Below, piece by piece: positions 1-8,135 of a stretch of DNA of 41,989 nt. Position 1 is the stretch's first letter; each line of letters starts with the position of its first letter. Source of the stretch: Chloroflexota bacterium (GTDB taxonomy: Bacteria > Chloroflexota > Dormibacteria > CF-121). The position numbers and the translations under genes were made by a program. Below the pieces are notes generated by a model. That model saw only the letters and a program-made list of their open reading frames with translations. It ran no database searches and was not told the origin of the DNA. Location of the stretch: NCBI GenBank assembly GCA_005881175.1, contig VBEN01000033.1:1-41989 (forward strand), written 5' to 3'.

Positions 1-2
1 TC

Positions 3-95
3 CAGCTCGGCTACATTGGAACCGTTGTCCTGATAGCCATCTGGGCTATCGCAGTGGCAACTTGGTTTTTGTTGCGTCGGGCCAGTTGGAGTTAA
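3..95 (+). CDS. C-terminal fragment of an unidentified membrane protein
   Basis: The frame is open from the window edge to a TAA stop at 93-95. The 30 visible residues form one hydrophobic helix (GTVVLIAIWAIAVATWFLL), followed by a short basic tail with two arginines. This looks like the last transmembrane segment of a membrane protein, with the positive-inside rule placing the tail in the cytoplasm. The start and most of the gene lie outside the window, so the family cannot be named. Confidence 0.55.
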   Translation, partial: QLGYIGTVVLIAIWAIAVATWFLLRRASWS

Positions 96-147
96 CCCGG
101 CGGGCTATTCCAGGGCAGATAGCGCGATAGAGCGCCGGAAACGATGG

Positions 148-218
<71 letters not shown>

Positions 219-327
219 CCGCGCAGCCAATCGCATAGTCTACAAGTCGCCCGCCGCGCCGCCGATACGGGTCGCGCTATCAGGAAAAAGGTAAGCGACC
301 TGCTGCGCTCAGGCTGCCTTGGGAGCA

Positions 328-333
328 CATAAT
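328..333 (+). promoter_or_regulatory. Candidate -10 box of the LivK-type gene
   Basis: CATAAT lies 8 nt ahead of the GTG at 342, so transcription would begin about at the start codon. No convincing -35 box and no Shine-Dalgarno sequence are visible. Confidence 0.4.
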
Positions 334-341
334 CACGCCTC

Positions 342-1574
342 GTGCGCCGCTTCCGGCTGCCCGTCGCGGGCCTGATCGCGGTCAGTTCGCTACTGGCCGC
401 CTGCAGTCCGAGTGCGGCCATCCTCGCCCGGCCCATGGGCAGCCCGATCAACGTCGGGGCGGTCCTCTCCCTCACCGGAAGTCAGTCGGCCAGCGGCCAG
501 ATGGCCAAGGAGGGCTACCTCTTTTGCCAGGATTGGATCAACGCGAAGGGTGGAGTCAACGTCAAGGGCGTGGGCCACAACCTGAATGTTGATATCGCCG
601 ACGATCAGAGCCGCCCGTCCGTCGCCGCCTCAGTCACCGAGCAGCTGATCTCTCAGAACCACGATACTCTGCTGCTCGGCGCGACAAACGACGCCACCGC
701 CGCCCGGGCCGCCCTCGTCGGCGAGCAGCACCAGGTCCCGATGGTTAGCAGCGGCGCCTCCTCAGACACCATCTTCAACAGCCACTACCACTGGTTCTTC
801 ACGGTACTGGCCCCGCGCAGCCGCCAGTTCCAGGGCGTGATCGACATGGCGTTGGCACAGAACCCGAAACCGCAGTCGGTGGCTATCCTCTTCGCGAGCG
901 ACAGCCTCTCGGCGGAGGTCGCGAATGCCACCGCCGACTACGTTAGGGCGAAGGGCCTCAACCTCGTCTACGCTATGAGCTACCCCTCTGGCGTCAACAA
1001 CCTGAGCGGCGAGCTCACGACGGCCGCCGGCGCCGGGCTGGACCTGTTGCTCGAGGCCGGCCACCAGGCGGAGAGCATCCGAACGATCCAACAGGCCCAG
1101 CAGCTCAATGTCCAGCCCAAGCTGCTCGCCTTCAGCGATGGTCCCGGCGCGGCGCGTTTCACTGCCGTTCTGCGGAAGTCGGCGAACTACGCCGTGGGGA
1201 CAACTCAATGGGCGCCGGCCGCCCGCAACCGGACGAGCTATTTCCTGGATAGCTTTCATTACTCGCTGGCCTATGCGGCGCGCTTCGGACATCTGCCCGA
1301 CCAACACGCCGCCGCGGCGACCGCTGCCTGCCTCATTCTCGAGGTGGCGATCGAACGGGCGGCCTCGACCGCACCGGATCCCGTCCGCAAGGCGCTAACC
1401 GATATCGACCTCAATACCTTCTTCGGCGAAATCAAGTTCGATGACCGCGGCGCGAACGCCGTTAAGCCTATCTACGTGCAGCAGGTGCAGTCGGGTCGAA
1501 CCGTGCTGATCTGGCCGCCTGAAGTCGCCAGCGCGCGCCCGCGCTATCCCGACCCCGGCTGGGCAAAGCGCTAA
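342..1574 (+). CDS. ABC transporter substrate-binding lipoprotein, LivK type
   Basis: This is a predicted extracytoplasmic binding protein of 410 aa in the type I periplasmic-binding-protein fold (Leu/Ile/Val/amide-binding branch). The N-terminus is a lipoprotein signal: basic start, hydrophobic core, then lipobox LAAC with Cys21. The mature protein opens with the family pattern INVGAVLSLTGSQSASG and continues with INAKGGVNVKG and the alternating domain pattern of the family. The start is GTG at 342; a CATAAT box at 328-333 leaves about 8 nt to the start, so the mRNA may be leaderless. No permease or ATPase genes accompany it, so it is an orphan receptor here and the ligand cannot be told. 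Its stop overlaps that of the convergent DUF885 gene by 4 bases. Confidence 0.85.
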   Translation: MRRFRLPVAGLIAVSSLLAACSPSAAILARPMGSPINVGAVLSLTGSQSASGQMAKEGYLFCQDWINAKGGVNVKGVGHNLNVDIADDQSRPSVAASVTEQLISQNHDTLLLGATNDATAARAALVGEQHQVPMVSSGASSDTIFNSHYHWFFTVLAPRSRQFQGVIDMALAQNPKPQSVAILFASDSLSAEVANATADYVRAKGLNLVYAMSYPSGVNNLSGELTTAAGAGLDLLLEAGHQAESIRTIQQAQQLNVQPKLLAFSDGPGAARFTAVLRKSANYAVGTTQWAPAARNRTSYFLDSFHYSLAYAARFGHLPDQHAAAATAACLILEVAIERAASTAPDPVRKALTDIDLNTFFGEIKFDDRGANAVKPIYVQQVQSGRTVLIWPPEVASARPRYPDPGWAKR

Positions 1575-3265
1575 GCCTGCGTCATCTCCCGTTCCAGCTG
1601 CTCGAGGCCCATGGGGCCAAGGTTGAGCGCCCTGCTGTGAAATCCCTTGAGATCGAAAGTCTTGCCGGCCCGCTTCCTGGCCTGCTCCCGAATGCCAAGC
1701 CAGGCCCGCTCCCCGAGCTTGTAGCAGATGGCCTGGCCGGGCCAGCCGAGGTATCGATCGACTTCGCTTCGCAGGAAGTCTTCCGGCTCGTGGCCATGCT
1801 CGACGGCGAACGCCAACATCAGTTCGGGCCTCCAGGTCTCCCCACCGTGATAGGCCTCACTAGAGGGGATCGCAAGCCCGAGATGAACTCCGATGTCCAC
1901 GATGACGCGCATGGCGCGAAAGGCCTGGGCCCGCAGCATGCCCAGCTCGTAGTCCGGATCCTCCAGGTAACCGAGCTCGCCCATCAGGCGCTCGGCGTAG
2001 AGCGCCCAACCCTCGGTACAGCCGGGGATCGCCGCCGCCAGGCGTTGGAAGCGACTCAGCTCGGCCGCCCGGTAGGTGAGCTGCGCCAATTGAAGATGGT
2101 GCCCGGGAACCCCCTCGTGATAGGCGGTCGACACTTCGCCCCACAACGGGAACCGAGTCTTTCCCAGGGTTGGGTACCACGTCCGGCCCGGTCGCTTGAA
2201 GTCTTCTGACGGCCTCGTGTAGTACATCGCCGCCGCGCCGCCCGGTGGCGCAATCATGGCCTCGACCCGCTTGACCGGCTCGGCAATATCGAAATGCCTT
2301 CCGTCGAGCTCCCCAATTGTTCGATCCATCAGCTCCTGGAGCCATTGGCGAAAGGCCTCCACACCATTGATCGACCGCTTGGGATCGGTCTCCAACCGAT
2401 GGATGACGGCGGTCAGCGATTCGCCGGGGAGGATTCGCTCCGCCACCGAGGCCATCCGCTCCTCGATTCGGTGCAGCTCGTCCCAACCCCATCGGTACGC
2501 GTCCGTCAGGTCGATGGTGGAGCCGAGAAACGCTCGGGTCCAGAGCTGGTAGCGTTCCGATCCAACGGCGTCGCGCGGCGCAGCCCTGGGCGCGTACTCC
2601 TCGCGCAGGAAACGAGCGGCCTCCGCATACGCCTGTGAGGCCTTGACCGCCGCGGACTCGAGCCGGCGTCGGAGTCTGTCGTTGCTTTCACGGGCCGCCG
2701 GGTACCTCGCAGCCAGCGACAGAAAGAAGGCCGGACTTTCCTTCTGGCCGCTCCAGGTTGAACCCTGTTCGGCGCAGCTGAGCGCCTGGCGCCGCGCCGC
2801 GACGATGCCGCGCTCGGCGCCCTCACGCAATGCCGCCTCGAAGCTGCGCAGCGCTCGAGGTACCGACTCCATGCGGGTGGCGACGATCTCCCAGTCCTGA
2901 TCCGTCGTCGACGCCATGAGGTCGAAACACTGCCGGATCGACTGGTACGGGCTGCCGATGATGCGAAGGTCACGCAGGCGCTCGCCGGCCTCGTACTGAT
3001 CGACGGCGACCTCTAAGCGCTCGCGCATGACCTCGACAGCGATCCGATCGGCGGCGGTGAGCGGCCGAAGTTGCGACAGCTCGGCGAGCGTCTCTCTGTC
3101 CAGCGCGGCCCGCGTCGCCTGGGCCTCAGGCGAGTAGTCGGTCATCTCGGCGTCGTGGCCGACGACGCCGCGCGAGGTCGCAAGGATCGGGTCCAGGACC
3201 GCCGATCGATCCACGTAACGGTCGGCCAGTTCGTAGACGGGAGACAGAGGGCCCGCGTTAACCAT
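1571..3265 (-). CDS. DUF885 family putative zinc peptidase
   Basis: This 564-aa protein of the DUF885 family is a cytoplasmic, largely helical putative metallopeptidase. The HEGVPGHH motif (around residues 378-388) matches the family's zinc-binding HExxPGHH signature, and ELxxLRPLTAADRIAVEVM near the N-terminus fits the helical start of these proteins. I chose ATG at 3265 rather than the TTG two codons upstream because it overlaps the pepA stop in an ATGGTTAA arrangement, typical of translational coupling. With pepA upstream this makes a two-peptidase unit. The substrate is unknown. The stop codon shares the bases CTAA (1571-1574) with the convergent binding-protein gene. Confidence 0.85.
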   Translation of the reverse strand: MVNAGPLSPVYELADRYVDRSAVLDPILATSRGVVGHDAEMTDYSPEAQATRAALDRETLAELSQLRPLTAADRIAVEVMRERLEVAVDQYEAGERLRDLRIIGSPYQSIRQCFDLMASTTDQDWEIVATRMESVPRALRSFEAALREGAERGIVAARRQALSCAEQGSTWSGQKESPAFFLSLAARYPAARESNDRLRRRLESAAVKASQAYAEAARFLREEYAPRAAPRDAVGSERYQLWTRAFLGSTIDLTDAYRWGWDELHRIEERMASVAERILPGESLTAVIHRLETDPKRSINGVEAFRQWLQELMDRTIGELDGRHFDIAEPVKRVEAMIAPPGGAAAMYYTRPSEDFKRPGRTWYPTLGKTRFPLWGEVSTAYHEGVPGHHLQLAQLTYRAAELSRFQRLAAAIPGCTEGWALYAERLMGELGYLEDPDYELGMLRAQAFRAMRVIVDIGVHLGLAIPSSEAYHGGETWRPELMLAFAVEHGHEPEDFLRSEVDRYLGWPGQAICYKLGERAWLGIREQARKRAGKTFDLKGFHSRALNLGPMGLEQLEREMTQA

Positions 3266-4760
3266 CGGCAAGCAGCCGCGCCAGGTGCGCCATCACGCGC
3301 ACCCCTGATCCGGTCGGTCCCTTGGGCACCGTCCTCAACTCCGGCGCGTCCTGCCAGGCGCTGCCCGCGATATCGAGGTGCACCCAGGGCCGTCCATCCA
3401 CGAACTCGCGCAGGAAGAGCGCCGCCGTCGTCGCCCCGGCCCACGGGACCGTTGAATTCTTGATGTCGGCGATCTCGCTCTCGATCAATCCGTCGTAGTC
3501 CGCCCAGGTGGGAAGTTCCCAGACACGCTCTCCCGCCAGGTCGGCCGCGCGGCGCACCAGGTCCATCAACGCCGGGTCGTTTCCGAAGGCGCCGATCGCC
3601 AGCGGGCCGAGCGTTCGAGCGATTGACCCGGTGAGCGTGGCGATGTCGACGATATGGGTCGCGCCTTCGTTCACCGCATACGTGATGCCATCCGAGAGTA
3701 TGAGCCGGCCCTCGGCATCGGTGTTGATGATCTCGATGGTCTTGCCGCCCGAGCCGGTTACGACATCGCCGGGCTTGATCGCCTTGCCCGATGGCATGTT
3801 CTCGGTGGTCGGAACAATGCCGATGACGTTGATCTTTGGCTTGAGCTCGGCGATCGCCAGCATGGCGCCGACCACGGCGGCGCCGCCACCCATGTCGGAT
3901 TTCATCTTCTCCATGTTCAGGGACGGCTTGATCGAGATCCCGCCGCTGTCGAACGTGATGCCCTTGCCGACCAGGGCCAGCGTCGGGCCACCCTTTCGGC
4001 CTTTCGCGTATCGCAGGACGATCATCTTGGCGGGCTCGTCCGAGCCGCGGGCCACCGCGAGCAGGGCACCCATCTTCATGCGGCGCATCTCGTCCATGTC
4101 CAGAACTTTGACGTCGAGGCCGGTCCCCTTGATCGCTTCCTTCACCTTTTCAGCGAATACGCTCGGGGTGAAGGCGTTCGCCGGGGCATTCACCCAGTCC
4201 CGGATGCGATTGGTCGCTTCGGTTAGAACCATGCCATCCTTGACCGCGGCAGACGCTGCCTTGTCGCCATCGAGCCCGATGATCGTCAGTGACTCGATTG
4301 GCGTGATGGCATGCTCGTGCCTCGTCTTGAGCGACCCGGCATCAAAGTTGCTGAGCCCGATCCCCTCGGTCGCAGCCCGAGCCAGGTCGGCGGGCTCGGC
4401 CCTGGCCACCACCGCTCTGGGCAGCACGACCGCGAGCCGGCGGTGTCCGCGCCGCCGCAGGGTTCGGCCGGCGGCCTGCAGGGCGTTGCGAAGCCGCACC
4501 ATGTCGAGCTGCTCGATCTTTCCCAGGCCGACCAGCACCGTCCAGCGGCTGGGCAGCGTGTCGAGATTATGGATCGGCGCCAGCTCCATGAACTTGCCAC
4601 GGAATTCGCGATCCTTCAGCACTTGCTCGATGGCTCCCTTGAGCTTCTTATCGAGGGCCACGGCTTCCTTTGGGACCTGCGTCTCACCTTCGAGGATCGG
4701 CAGGATCAGTGCGTCCGCTTCCGCCTTTTCGGCAGCCGTCTCTACCAGTCGTGCCTGCAT
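3258..4760 (-). CDS. pepA: Leucyl aminopeptidase (M17, cytosol aminopeptidase)
   Basis: PepA removes N-terminal residues from peptides using two metal ions and normally works as a cytoplasmic hexamer. The 500-aa length is usual. The catalytic C-terminal domain carries VGKGITFDSGGISIKPS (about residues 258-274, metal-binding Lys and Asp), the signature NTDAEGRLILSD (about 345-356) and DIATLTGS. The N-terminal domain is the more variable regulatory part. GGAGAGGAG a few bases before the ATG at 4760 is a strong ribosome site, so this gene is probably translated from a leadered mRNA with the LLM gene 36 bp upstream. Its end overlaps the DUF885 gene. Confidence 0.95.
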   Translation of the reverse strand: MQARLVETAAEKAEADALILPILEGETQVPKEAVALDKKLKGAIEQVLKDREFRGKFMELAPIHNLDTLPSRWTVLVGLGKIEQLDMVRLRNALQAAGRTLRRRGHRRLAVVLPRAVVARAEPADLARAATEGIGLSNFDAGSLKTRHEHAITPIESLTIIGLDGDKAASAAVKDGMVLTEATNRIRDWVNAPANAFTPSVFAEKVKEAIKGTGLDVKVLDMDEMRRMKMGALLAVARGSDEPAKMIVLRYAKGRKGGPTLALVGKGITFDSGGISIKPSLNMEKMKSDMGGGAAVVGAMLAIAELKPKINVIGIVPTTENMPSGKAIKPGDVVTGSGGKTIEIINTDAEGRLILSDGITYAVNEGATHIVDIATLTGSIARTLGPLAIGAFGNDPALMDLVRRAADLAGERVWELPTWADYDGLIESEIADIKNSTVPWAGATTAALFLREFVDGRPWVHLDIAGSAWQDAPELRTVPKGPTGSGVRVMAHLARLLADG

Positions 4761-4796
4761 TCGTTCTCCTCTCCCCCCGCGAAAGGCTCCCGTATT

Positions 4797-5780
4797 CTAC
4801 GAGCCGCCTGGCGCGCTAGCGGCAGGCTGCCGCAAGCCGGCGAGCGTCCTCCCGGCCAGCTGGAGCGCTTCCGGATCCTCCATATGGGGCATGTTGAAGA
4901 CCAGGCCGTCGAGGCCGGCGTCGAGCAATTTCTGCGCTTCCTCGGCAACGTGATCCGGGCTTCCCGCGATAAAGCTGAGGCGGACGCGCTCCTTGTCGAT
5001 CCCCGGCCTGCGGTAGACCTGATCCAGCAGTCGGCGTGCTTCCGAGTCGCTCTCCCGGATGATGAGGCTGCCCAGCCGCGTCTTCGCGATCGTCGTCGGA
5101 TCGCGACCCACTGCCTGACAATGCCGCTCGAGGACGTCCATCTTGTGCCGGACGATAGCCACGTCGCCGAAAATATTGCACATGTCGGCATACTGTGCGA
5201 CCAGCTTGAGCGTCCGCTGCTCGCCCCCACCGCCGATCATGATCGGCGGACCGTTCGGCTGGATCGGCCGTGGAAAGTTGAGCGCGCCATCGATGCGGTA
5301 ATAGCGGCCAGCGAAGGTGGGCGCCTCCTCGCGGAACATCGCACGGCAGATCTGCAGCGCTTCTTCCAGTCGGCTCAAGCGCTCCCCGACCGGCCGGAAT
5401 TCGTAGCCATAGCCGCGGTGCTCATCTTCGTTCCAGGCAGCACCGATGCCCAGGATCGCCCGCCCGGCGCAGACGATATCCAGCGTCGTCGCCTCCTTCG
5501 CAAGAAGCGCCGGGTTCCGGTAGGTCACGCCCGTGACCAGGGTCCCCAGGCGGATCCTCGTCGTCCGCGCGGCGATGCCGGCAAGAACGGTATAGCCCTC
5601 GAGCATGGGGTCGGTTCGAGGGCCGATGTTGGGAAGCTGATAGAAGTGGTCCATCACGAAGACGGCGTCGAAGCCTGAACGCTCGGCCGTCGTTGCCAGC
5701 TTGGCGACGTGGTCAAATAGCCGGTCGCTGGGGATACCGGAAAAAGTGAAATTCGGAATCTGAAAGCCGAGCAACTTCAT
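4797..5780 (-). CDS. LLM-class oxidoreductase, probably F420-dependent
   Basis: This 327-aa protein belongs to the luciferase-like monooxygenase superfamily, a TIM-barrel fold using F420 or FMN. Support comes from the N-terminal barrel strand, then FDAVFVMDHFYQLP, a central TTRIRLGTLVTGVTYRNPALLAK, ILGIGAAWNEDEHRGYG, and a late PIMIGGGGEQRTLKLVAQYAD motif. These are characteristic of the F420-dependent branch, but the cofactor is inferred from family. AGGAGG sits 6 nt before ATG 5780, which decides this start over the ATG two codons upstream. A GATAAT box at 5818-5823 (minus strand) is a candidate -10. The gene heads the unit with pepA and the DUF885 gene; the substrate is unknown. Confidence 0.85.
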   Translation of the reverse strand: MKLLGFQIPNFTFSGIPSDRLFDHVAKLATTAERSGFDAVFVMDHFYQLPNIGPRTDPMLEGYTVLAGIAARTTRIRLGTLVTGVTYRNPALLAKEATTLDIVCAGRAILGIGAAWNEDEHRGYGYEFRPVGERLSRLEEALQICRAMFREEAPTFAGRYYRIDGALNFPRPIQPNGPPIMIGGGGEQRTLKLVAQYADMCNIFGDVAIVRHKMDVLERHCQAVGRDPTTIAKTRLGSLIIRESDSEARRLLDQVYRRPGIDKERVRLSFIAGSPDHVAEEAQKLLDAGLDGLVFNMPHMEDPEALQLAGRTLAGLRQPAASAPGGS

Positions 5781-5877
5781 GAGCATCCTCCTGGCAACGC
5801 CGTGGGTGTCATTTCCCATTATCCGGGTGCCTCTGAACTGAAGTCGGATCAACCGGGATCGGTACCATAACGCCTGC

Positions 5878-6057
5878 ATGGAAGAGCTCCGGCCGCCGGT
5901 GCGGTGCCCGCGCTGCAATGGCGAACCCAACTGGCAGGAAGTCCGGCAATCCTATGTCGTTGAGGACGCCCCCGGCCGGCTCGGCATGCATCCACTGATC
6001 GGTTGGCGTTGCAATCTCTGTCAGTACTTCCTTGCCGTCTCGCAGTGGGAGAGTTAA
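5878..6057 (+). CDS. Small zinc-ribbon protein (59 aa)
   Basis: This ATG-to-TAA frame between two leftward genes encodes 59 residues with two paired cysteines, CPRC (Cys10, Cys13) and CNLC (Cys45, Cys48), a CX2C-X31-CX2C arrangement typical of a zinc ribbon. The second pair follows a Trp-Arg, and a QYFLAV strand closes the fold. A TACCAT box at 5863-5868 lies 9 nt before the ATG, like other apparent leaderless starts nearby. The TAA at 6055-6057 interlocks with the TAA of the convergent PLD gene in the palindrome TTAA. Function is unknown; nucleic-acid binding or a structural role are both possible. It is short enough to be missed by length-filtered gene calling. Confidence 0.6.
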   Translation: MEELRPPVRCPRCNGEPNWQEVRQSYVVEDAPGRLGMHPLIGWRCNLCQYFLAVSQWES

Positions 6058-7502
6058 GCGTCGACGACGAGTCCCTGGAGCGGCCCGAGTAAGAGCCGGG
6101 AACTGCGCGATACATGAGGCAGGATGGTGAGCCGGTGCGTCGCCCGTTCGCCGCGTTGGTGCCGCTCCGCCTGCGCATGCGCGATCGGTTTCCACAGGGT
6201 ATCGATGATGGTGACCGGATCGGCGGGAAGGTCGTTGATCGGGCGCTGGAGATGCTCGGCCCATAGACGCATTCGGGTTTGCTGCACCAGGCGCTCGTCG
6301 TGCGTGACGACATTCAACTCCGTGTCATTGAACAGCGAATGCTCGTTCAAGTTCGCCGAGCCGATCGTCATCCAGGTGTCATCCACGATCCCAACCTTGG
6401 CATGAACGTAGACGGGGTAGTCTCTCTCGGCGCCGACGGCGTAGAGCGTGCAGGCCAGCAGCCGACCGGCATCGCCGTCGGCCTGCACCAACGTTCCCAG
6501 TTGCCCACGCGTATCGTCCGCGCCTTTGTCCGGCGTGGCGGGGAGTAGAAGGAGCAGTCGAAAGTCGGCTGACGGCGGGCGCCTCAGCTTGTCGCGCAGG
6601 ATGGCGATCACCTCCGGCGACCAGAGGTACTGGTTCTCGAGGTAAATGAACCGTCGTGCGGTTCGAAGCGCGCGAAGATACGACTCGAGCAGTCGAAAAT
6701 CGCCTCGCGGGGTCATGCGGTACATCCCGTTCGGTACCGTGCGCACGAGCTGCACCTCGATGTCACCGGCCGGCGATGGTCGCGTGACCGGGGGCAAAAC
6801 CTCGCCGGTCGTCGCCTCCCAACGCATGGCGAAGTTGTCGGCCGCGTCACGCACGGCAGGGCCTGCGATCCGGGCGGCCACGTCGTGCCAGCCGGCAGCC
6901 CCTCGCGGGGGATGTCCCTGCCCATCCCAGCGGTCGCCGTTGAAACTGGTCAGGTCGATGCCCCCCACGAATGCGATTCGGTCATCGATGACGATCGTCT
7001 TCTCGTGATGGCAGTGCAGCGGGCGCTCGCGCGCATCGAGCGCGCACTGGATCTGGGTGCCAGCCATGAGTCGATCGCGAATCTTCCGCACGTCGCCGCG
7101 CCAGGGCCGGAGGACCGGGAGCGGCGCCCCCGCCCAGAGCAGGACCCGAACGGGGATGCGAGCCGCAACCTCCGCCAGCAGCTGCCGCACGAGGATTGGT
7201 CGTGTACCTCGCGTGAGCGCGAAGTCGGGCATCAGGTGCCAGCCCGTGACATGAACGTACGATCGTGCTTCGCTGATGGCGAGGGCCATTGCCTGCAATG
7301 CATCGGCGCCATCGATCAACACCTCGACTGCGTTGCCGGGACGGGGCGGTGGGTCACCTTCGGCCCAAACGCCAGGGCCCGGATCGATCGCAGCGGCCCA
7401 TCCCACTCGGCGCAGCCGTCGCCGATGATGTGACCTGGTCAGTCCCTCGACCGCCTGGCCGAGCGCGCCGTCGACCACATCCAGTGGGCTTGATCCGCGC
7501 AC
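6054..7502 (-). CDS. Phospholipase D / cardiolipin synthase-like enzyme
   Basis: The protein has two HKD motifs of the phospholipase D superfamily. The first is HHEKTIVIDDRIAFVGGID in the N-terminal half; the second is VHAKVGIVDDTWMTIGSAN followed by NEHSLFND in the C-terminal half. The two HxKxxxxD boxes form one active site that transfers phosphatidyl groups through a phospho-histidine. Length (about 480 aa) and architecture fit cardiolipin synthase or a phospholipase, but there are no N-terminal membrane helices as in classical Cls. The start is uncertain. GTG at 7544 would overlap the divergent dedA gene. GTG at 7502 is preceded at 9 nt by TACCTT and is preferred. The final TAA is shared with the small zinc-ribbon gene. 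Confidence 0.85.
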   Translation of the reverse strand: MRGSSPLDVVDGALGQAVEGLTRSHHRRRLRRVGWAAAIDPGPGVWAEGDPPPRPGNAVEVLIDGADALQAMALAISEARSYVHVTGWHLMPDFALTRGTRPILVRQLLAEVAARIPVRVLLWAGAPLPVLRPWRGDVRKIRDRLMAGTQIQCALDARERPLHCHHEKTIVIDDRIAFVGGIDLTSFNGDRWDGQGHPPRGAAGWHDVAARIAGPAVRDAADNFAMRWEATTGEVLPPVTRPSPAGDIEVQLVRTVPNGMYRMTPRGDFRLLESYLRALRTARRFIYLENQYLWSPEVIAILRDKLRRPPSADFRLLLLLPATPDKGADDTRGQLGTLVQADGDAGRLLACTLYAVGAERDYPVYVHAKVGIVDDTWMTIGSANLNEHSLFNDTELNVVTHDERLVQQTRMRLWAEHLQRPINDLPADPVTIIDTLWKPIAHAQAERHQRGERATHRLTILPHVSRSSRLLLGPLQGLVVDA

Positions 7503-7522
7503 TTCGATTCCAAGGTAGCTGC

Positions 7523-7528
7523 TAGGCT
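7523..7528 (+). promoter_or_regulatory. Candidate -10 box of the DedA gene
   Basis: TAGGCT ends 7 nt before the ATG at 7536, consistent with a leaderless transcript. It lies inside the possible 5' extension of the divergent PLD gene, which argues for a shorter PLD start. Confidence 0.5.
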
Positions 7529-7535
7529 TCGCGCG

Positions 7536-8135
7536 ATGTCGCACTGGCTCATTCAGCTGATCAGCGCCGGCGGTCTGCTGGCGATCTTTCTGACGATGGC
7601 GGCGGAAAGCGCGGGAATCCCGATATCGAGTGAGATCGTGGTCCCGTTAGGCGGCGCTCTCGCCTCGCAGGGAAAGCTGTCGTTCATCGGTGTCGTGATC
7701 GCGGCCACCGCCGGCAACCTGCTTGGTTCGCTGGTCGCCTACTTGCTGGTCCGCCGTTATGGCGAGGCCCTGATCCTCGGGCCAGGTCGCCGGGTCGGCC
7801 TGACGACCGGCCATTTGCGGCTGGCGAATCGTTTCTTCGAGCGCTGGGGCCTGTTTGCGGTCTTTGCCGGTCGGCTCCTCCCGGTAATCCGGACCTACAT
7901 TTCGTTTCCTGCAGGACTCTCGCGGATCACCGTCGTGCCGTTCACCCTGGCGACCATCCTGGGGGCGATCCCCTGGAATCTTGCCCTGGCCTACGCCGGT
8001 TACAAGCTGGGCCAAAACTATGAGAGGGTCGCCGGCGTGCTCGGTCCCTTTACCCTTCCCCTGGCACTCATCGTTCTCGTGCTGATCGTCGTCGCCTACT
8101 ACTACGGCCGGCGCCTGGGCGAGGCCGAAGCCTAG
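7536..8135 (+). CDS. DedA family membrane protein
   Basis: This 199-aa integral membrane protein of the DedA (VTT/SNARE-associated) family is linked to lipid-carrier flipping and membrane homeostasis. The diagnostic N-terminal ESAGIPISSEIVVPLGG re-entrant segment is present. So is the second motif FAGRLLPVIRTYISFPAGLSR, with Gly-Arg and Pro, followed by further helices and a basic YYYGRRLGE tail. No ribosome site is visible at ATG 7536, and a TAGGCT box 7 nt upstream suggests leaderless expression. The neighbouring PLD-like gene also acts on lipids, but the two are divergent. The stop overlaps that of pckA in the palindrome CTAG (8132-8135). Confidence 0.92.
   Translation: MSHWLIQLISAGGLLAIFLTMAAESAGIPISSEIVVPLGGALASQGKLSFIGVVIAATAGNLLGSLVAYLLVRRYGEALILGPGRRVGLTTGHLRLANRFFERWGLFAVFAGRLLPVIRTYISFPAGLSRITVVPFTLATILGAIPWNLALAYAGYKLGQNYERVAGVLGPFTLPLALIVLVLIVVAYYYGRRLGEAEA

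Noticed and set aside
96-146. CCGGCG/CGCCGG inverted repeat after the first gene fragment as an intrinsic terminator
   Set aside because: The arms are 33 bp apart and there is no T-tract; support is too weak to annotate.
3508-5678. Two long plus-strand open frames (about 450-480 codons) opposite pepA and the LLM gene
   Set aside because: They are antisense shadows in GC-rich DNA: low-complexity Arg/Ser/Pro-rich products, no domains, while the minus strand has full enzyme motifs.
6054-7544. PLD gene start at GTG 7544
   Set aside because: It would overlap the dedA start and promoter; GTG 7502 with a TACCTT box 9 nt upstream fits better, though this is not certain.
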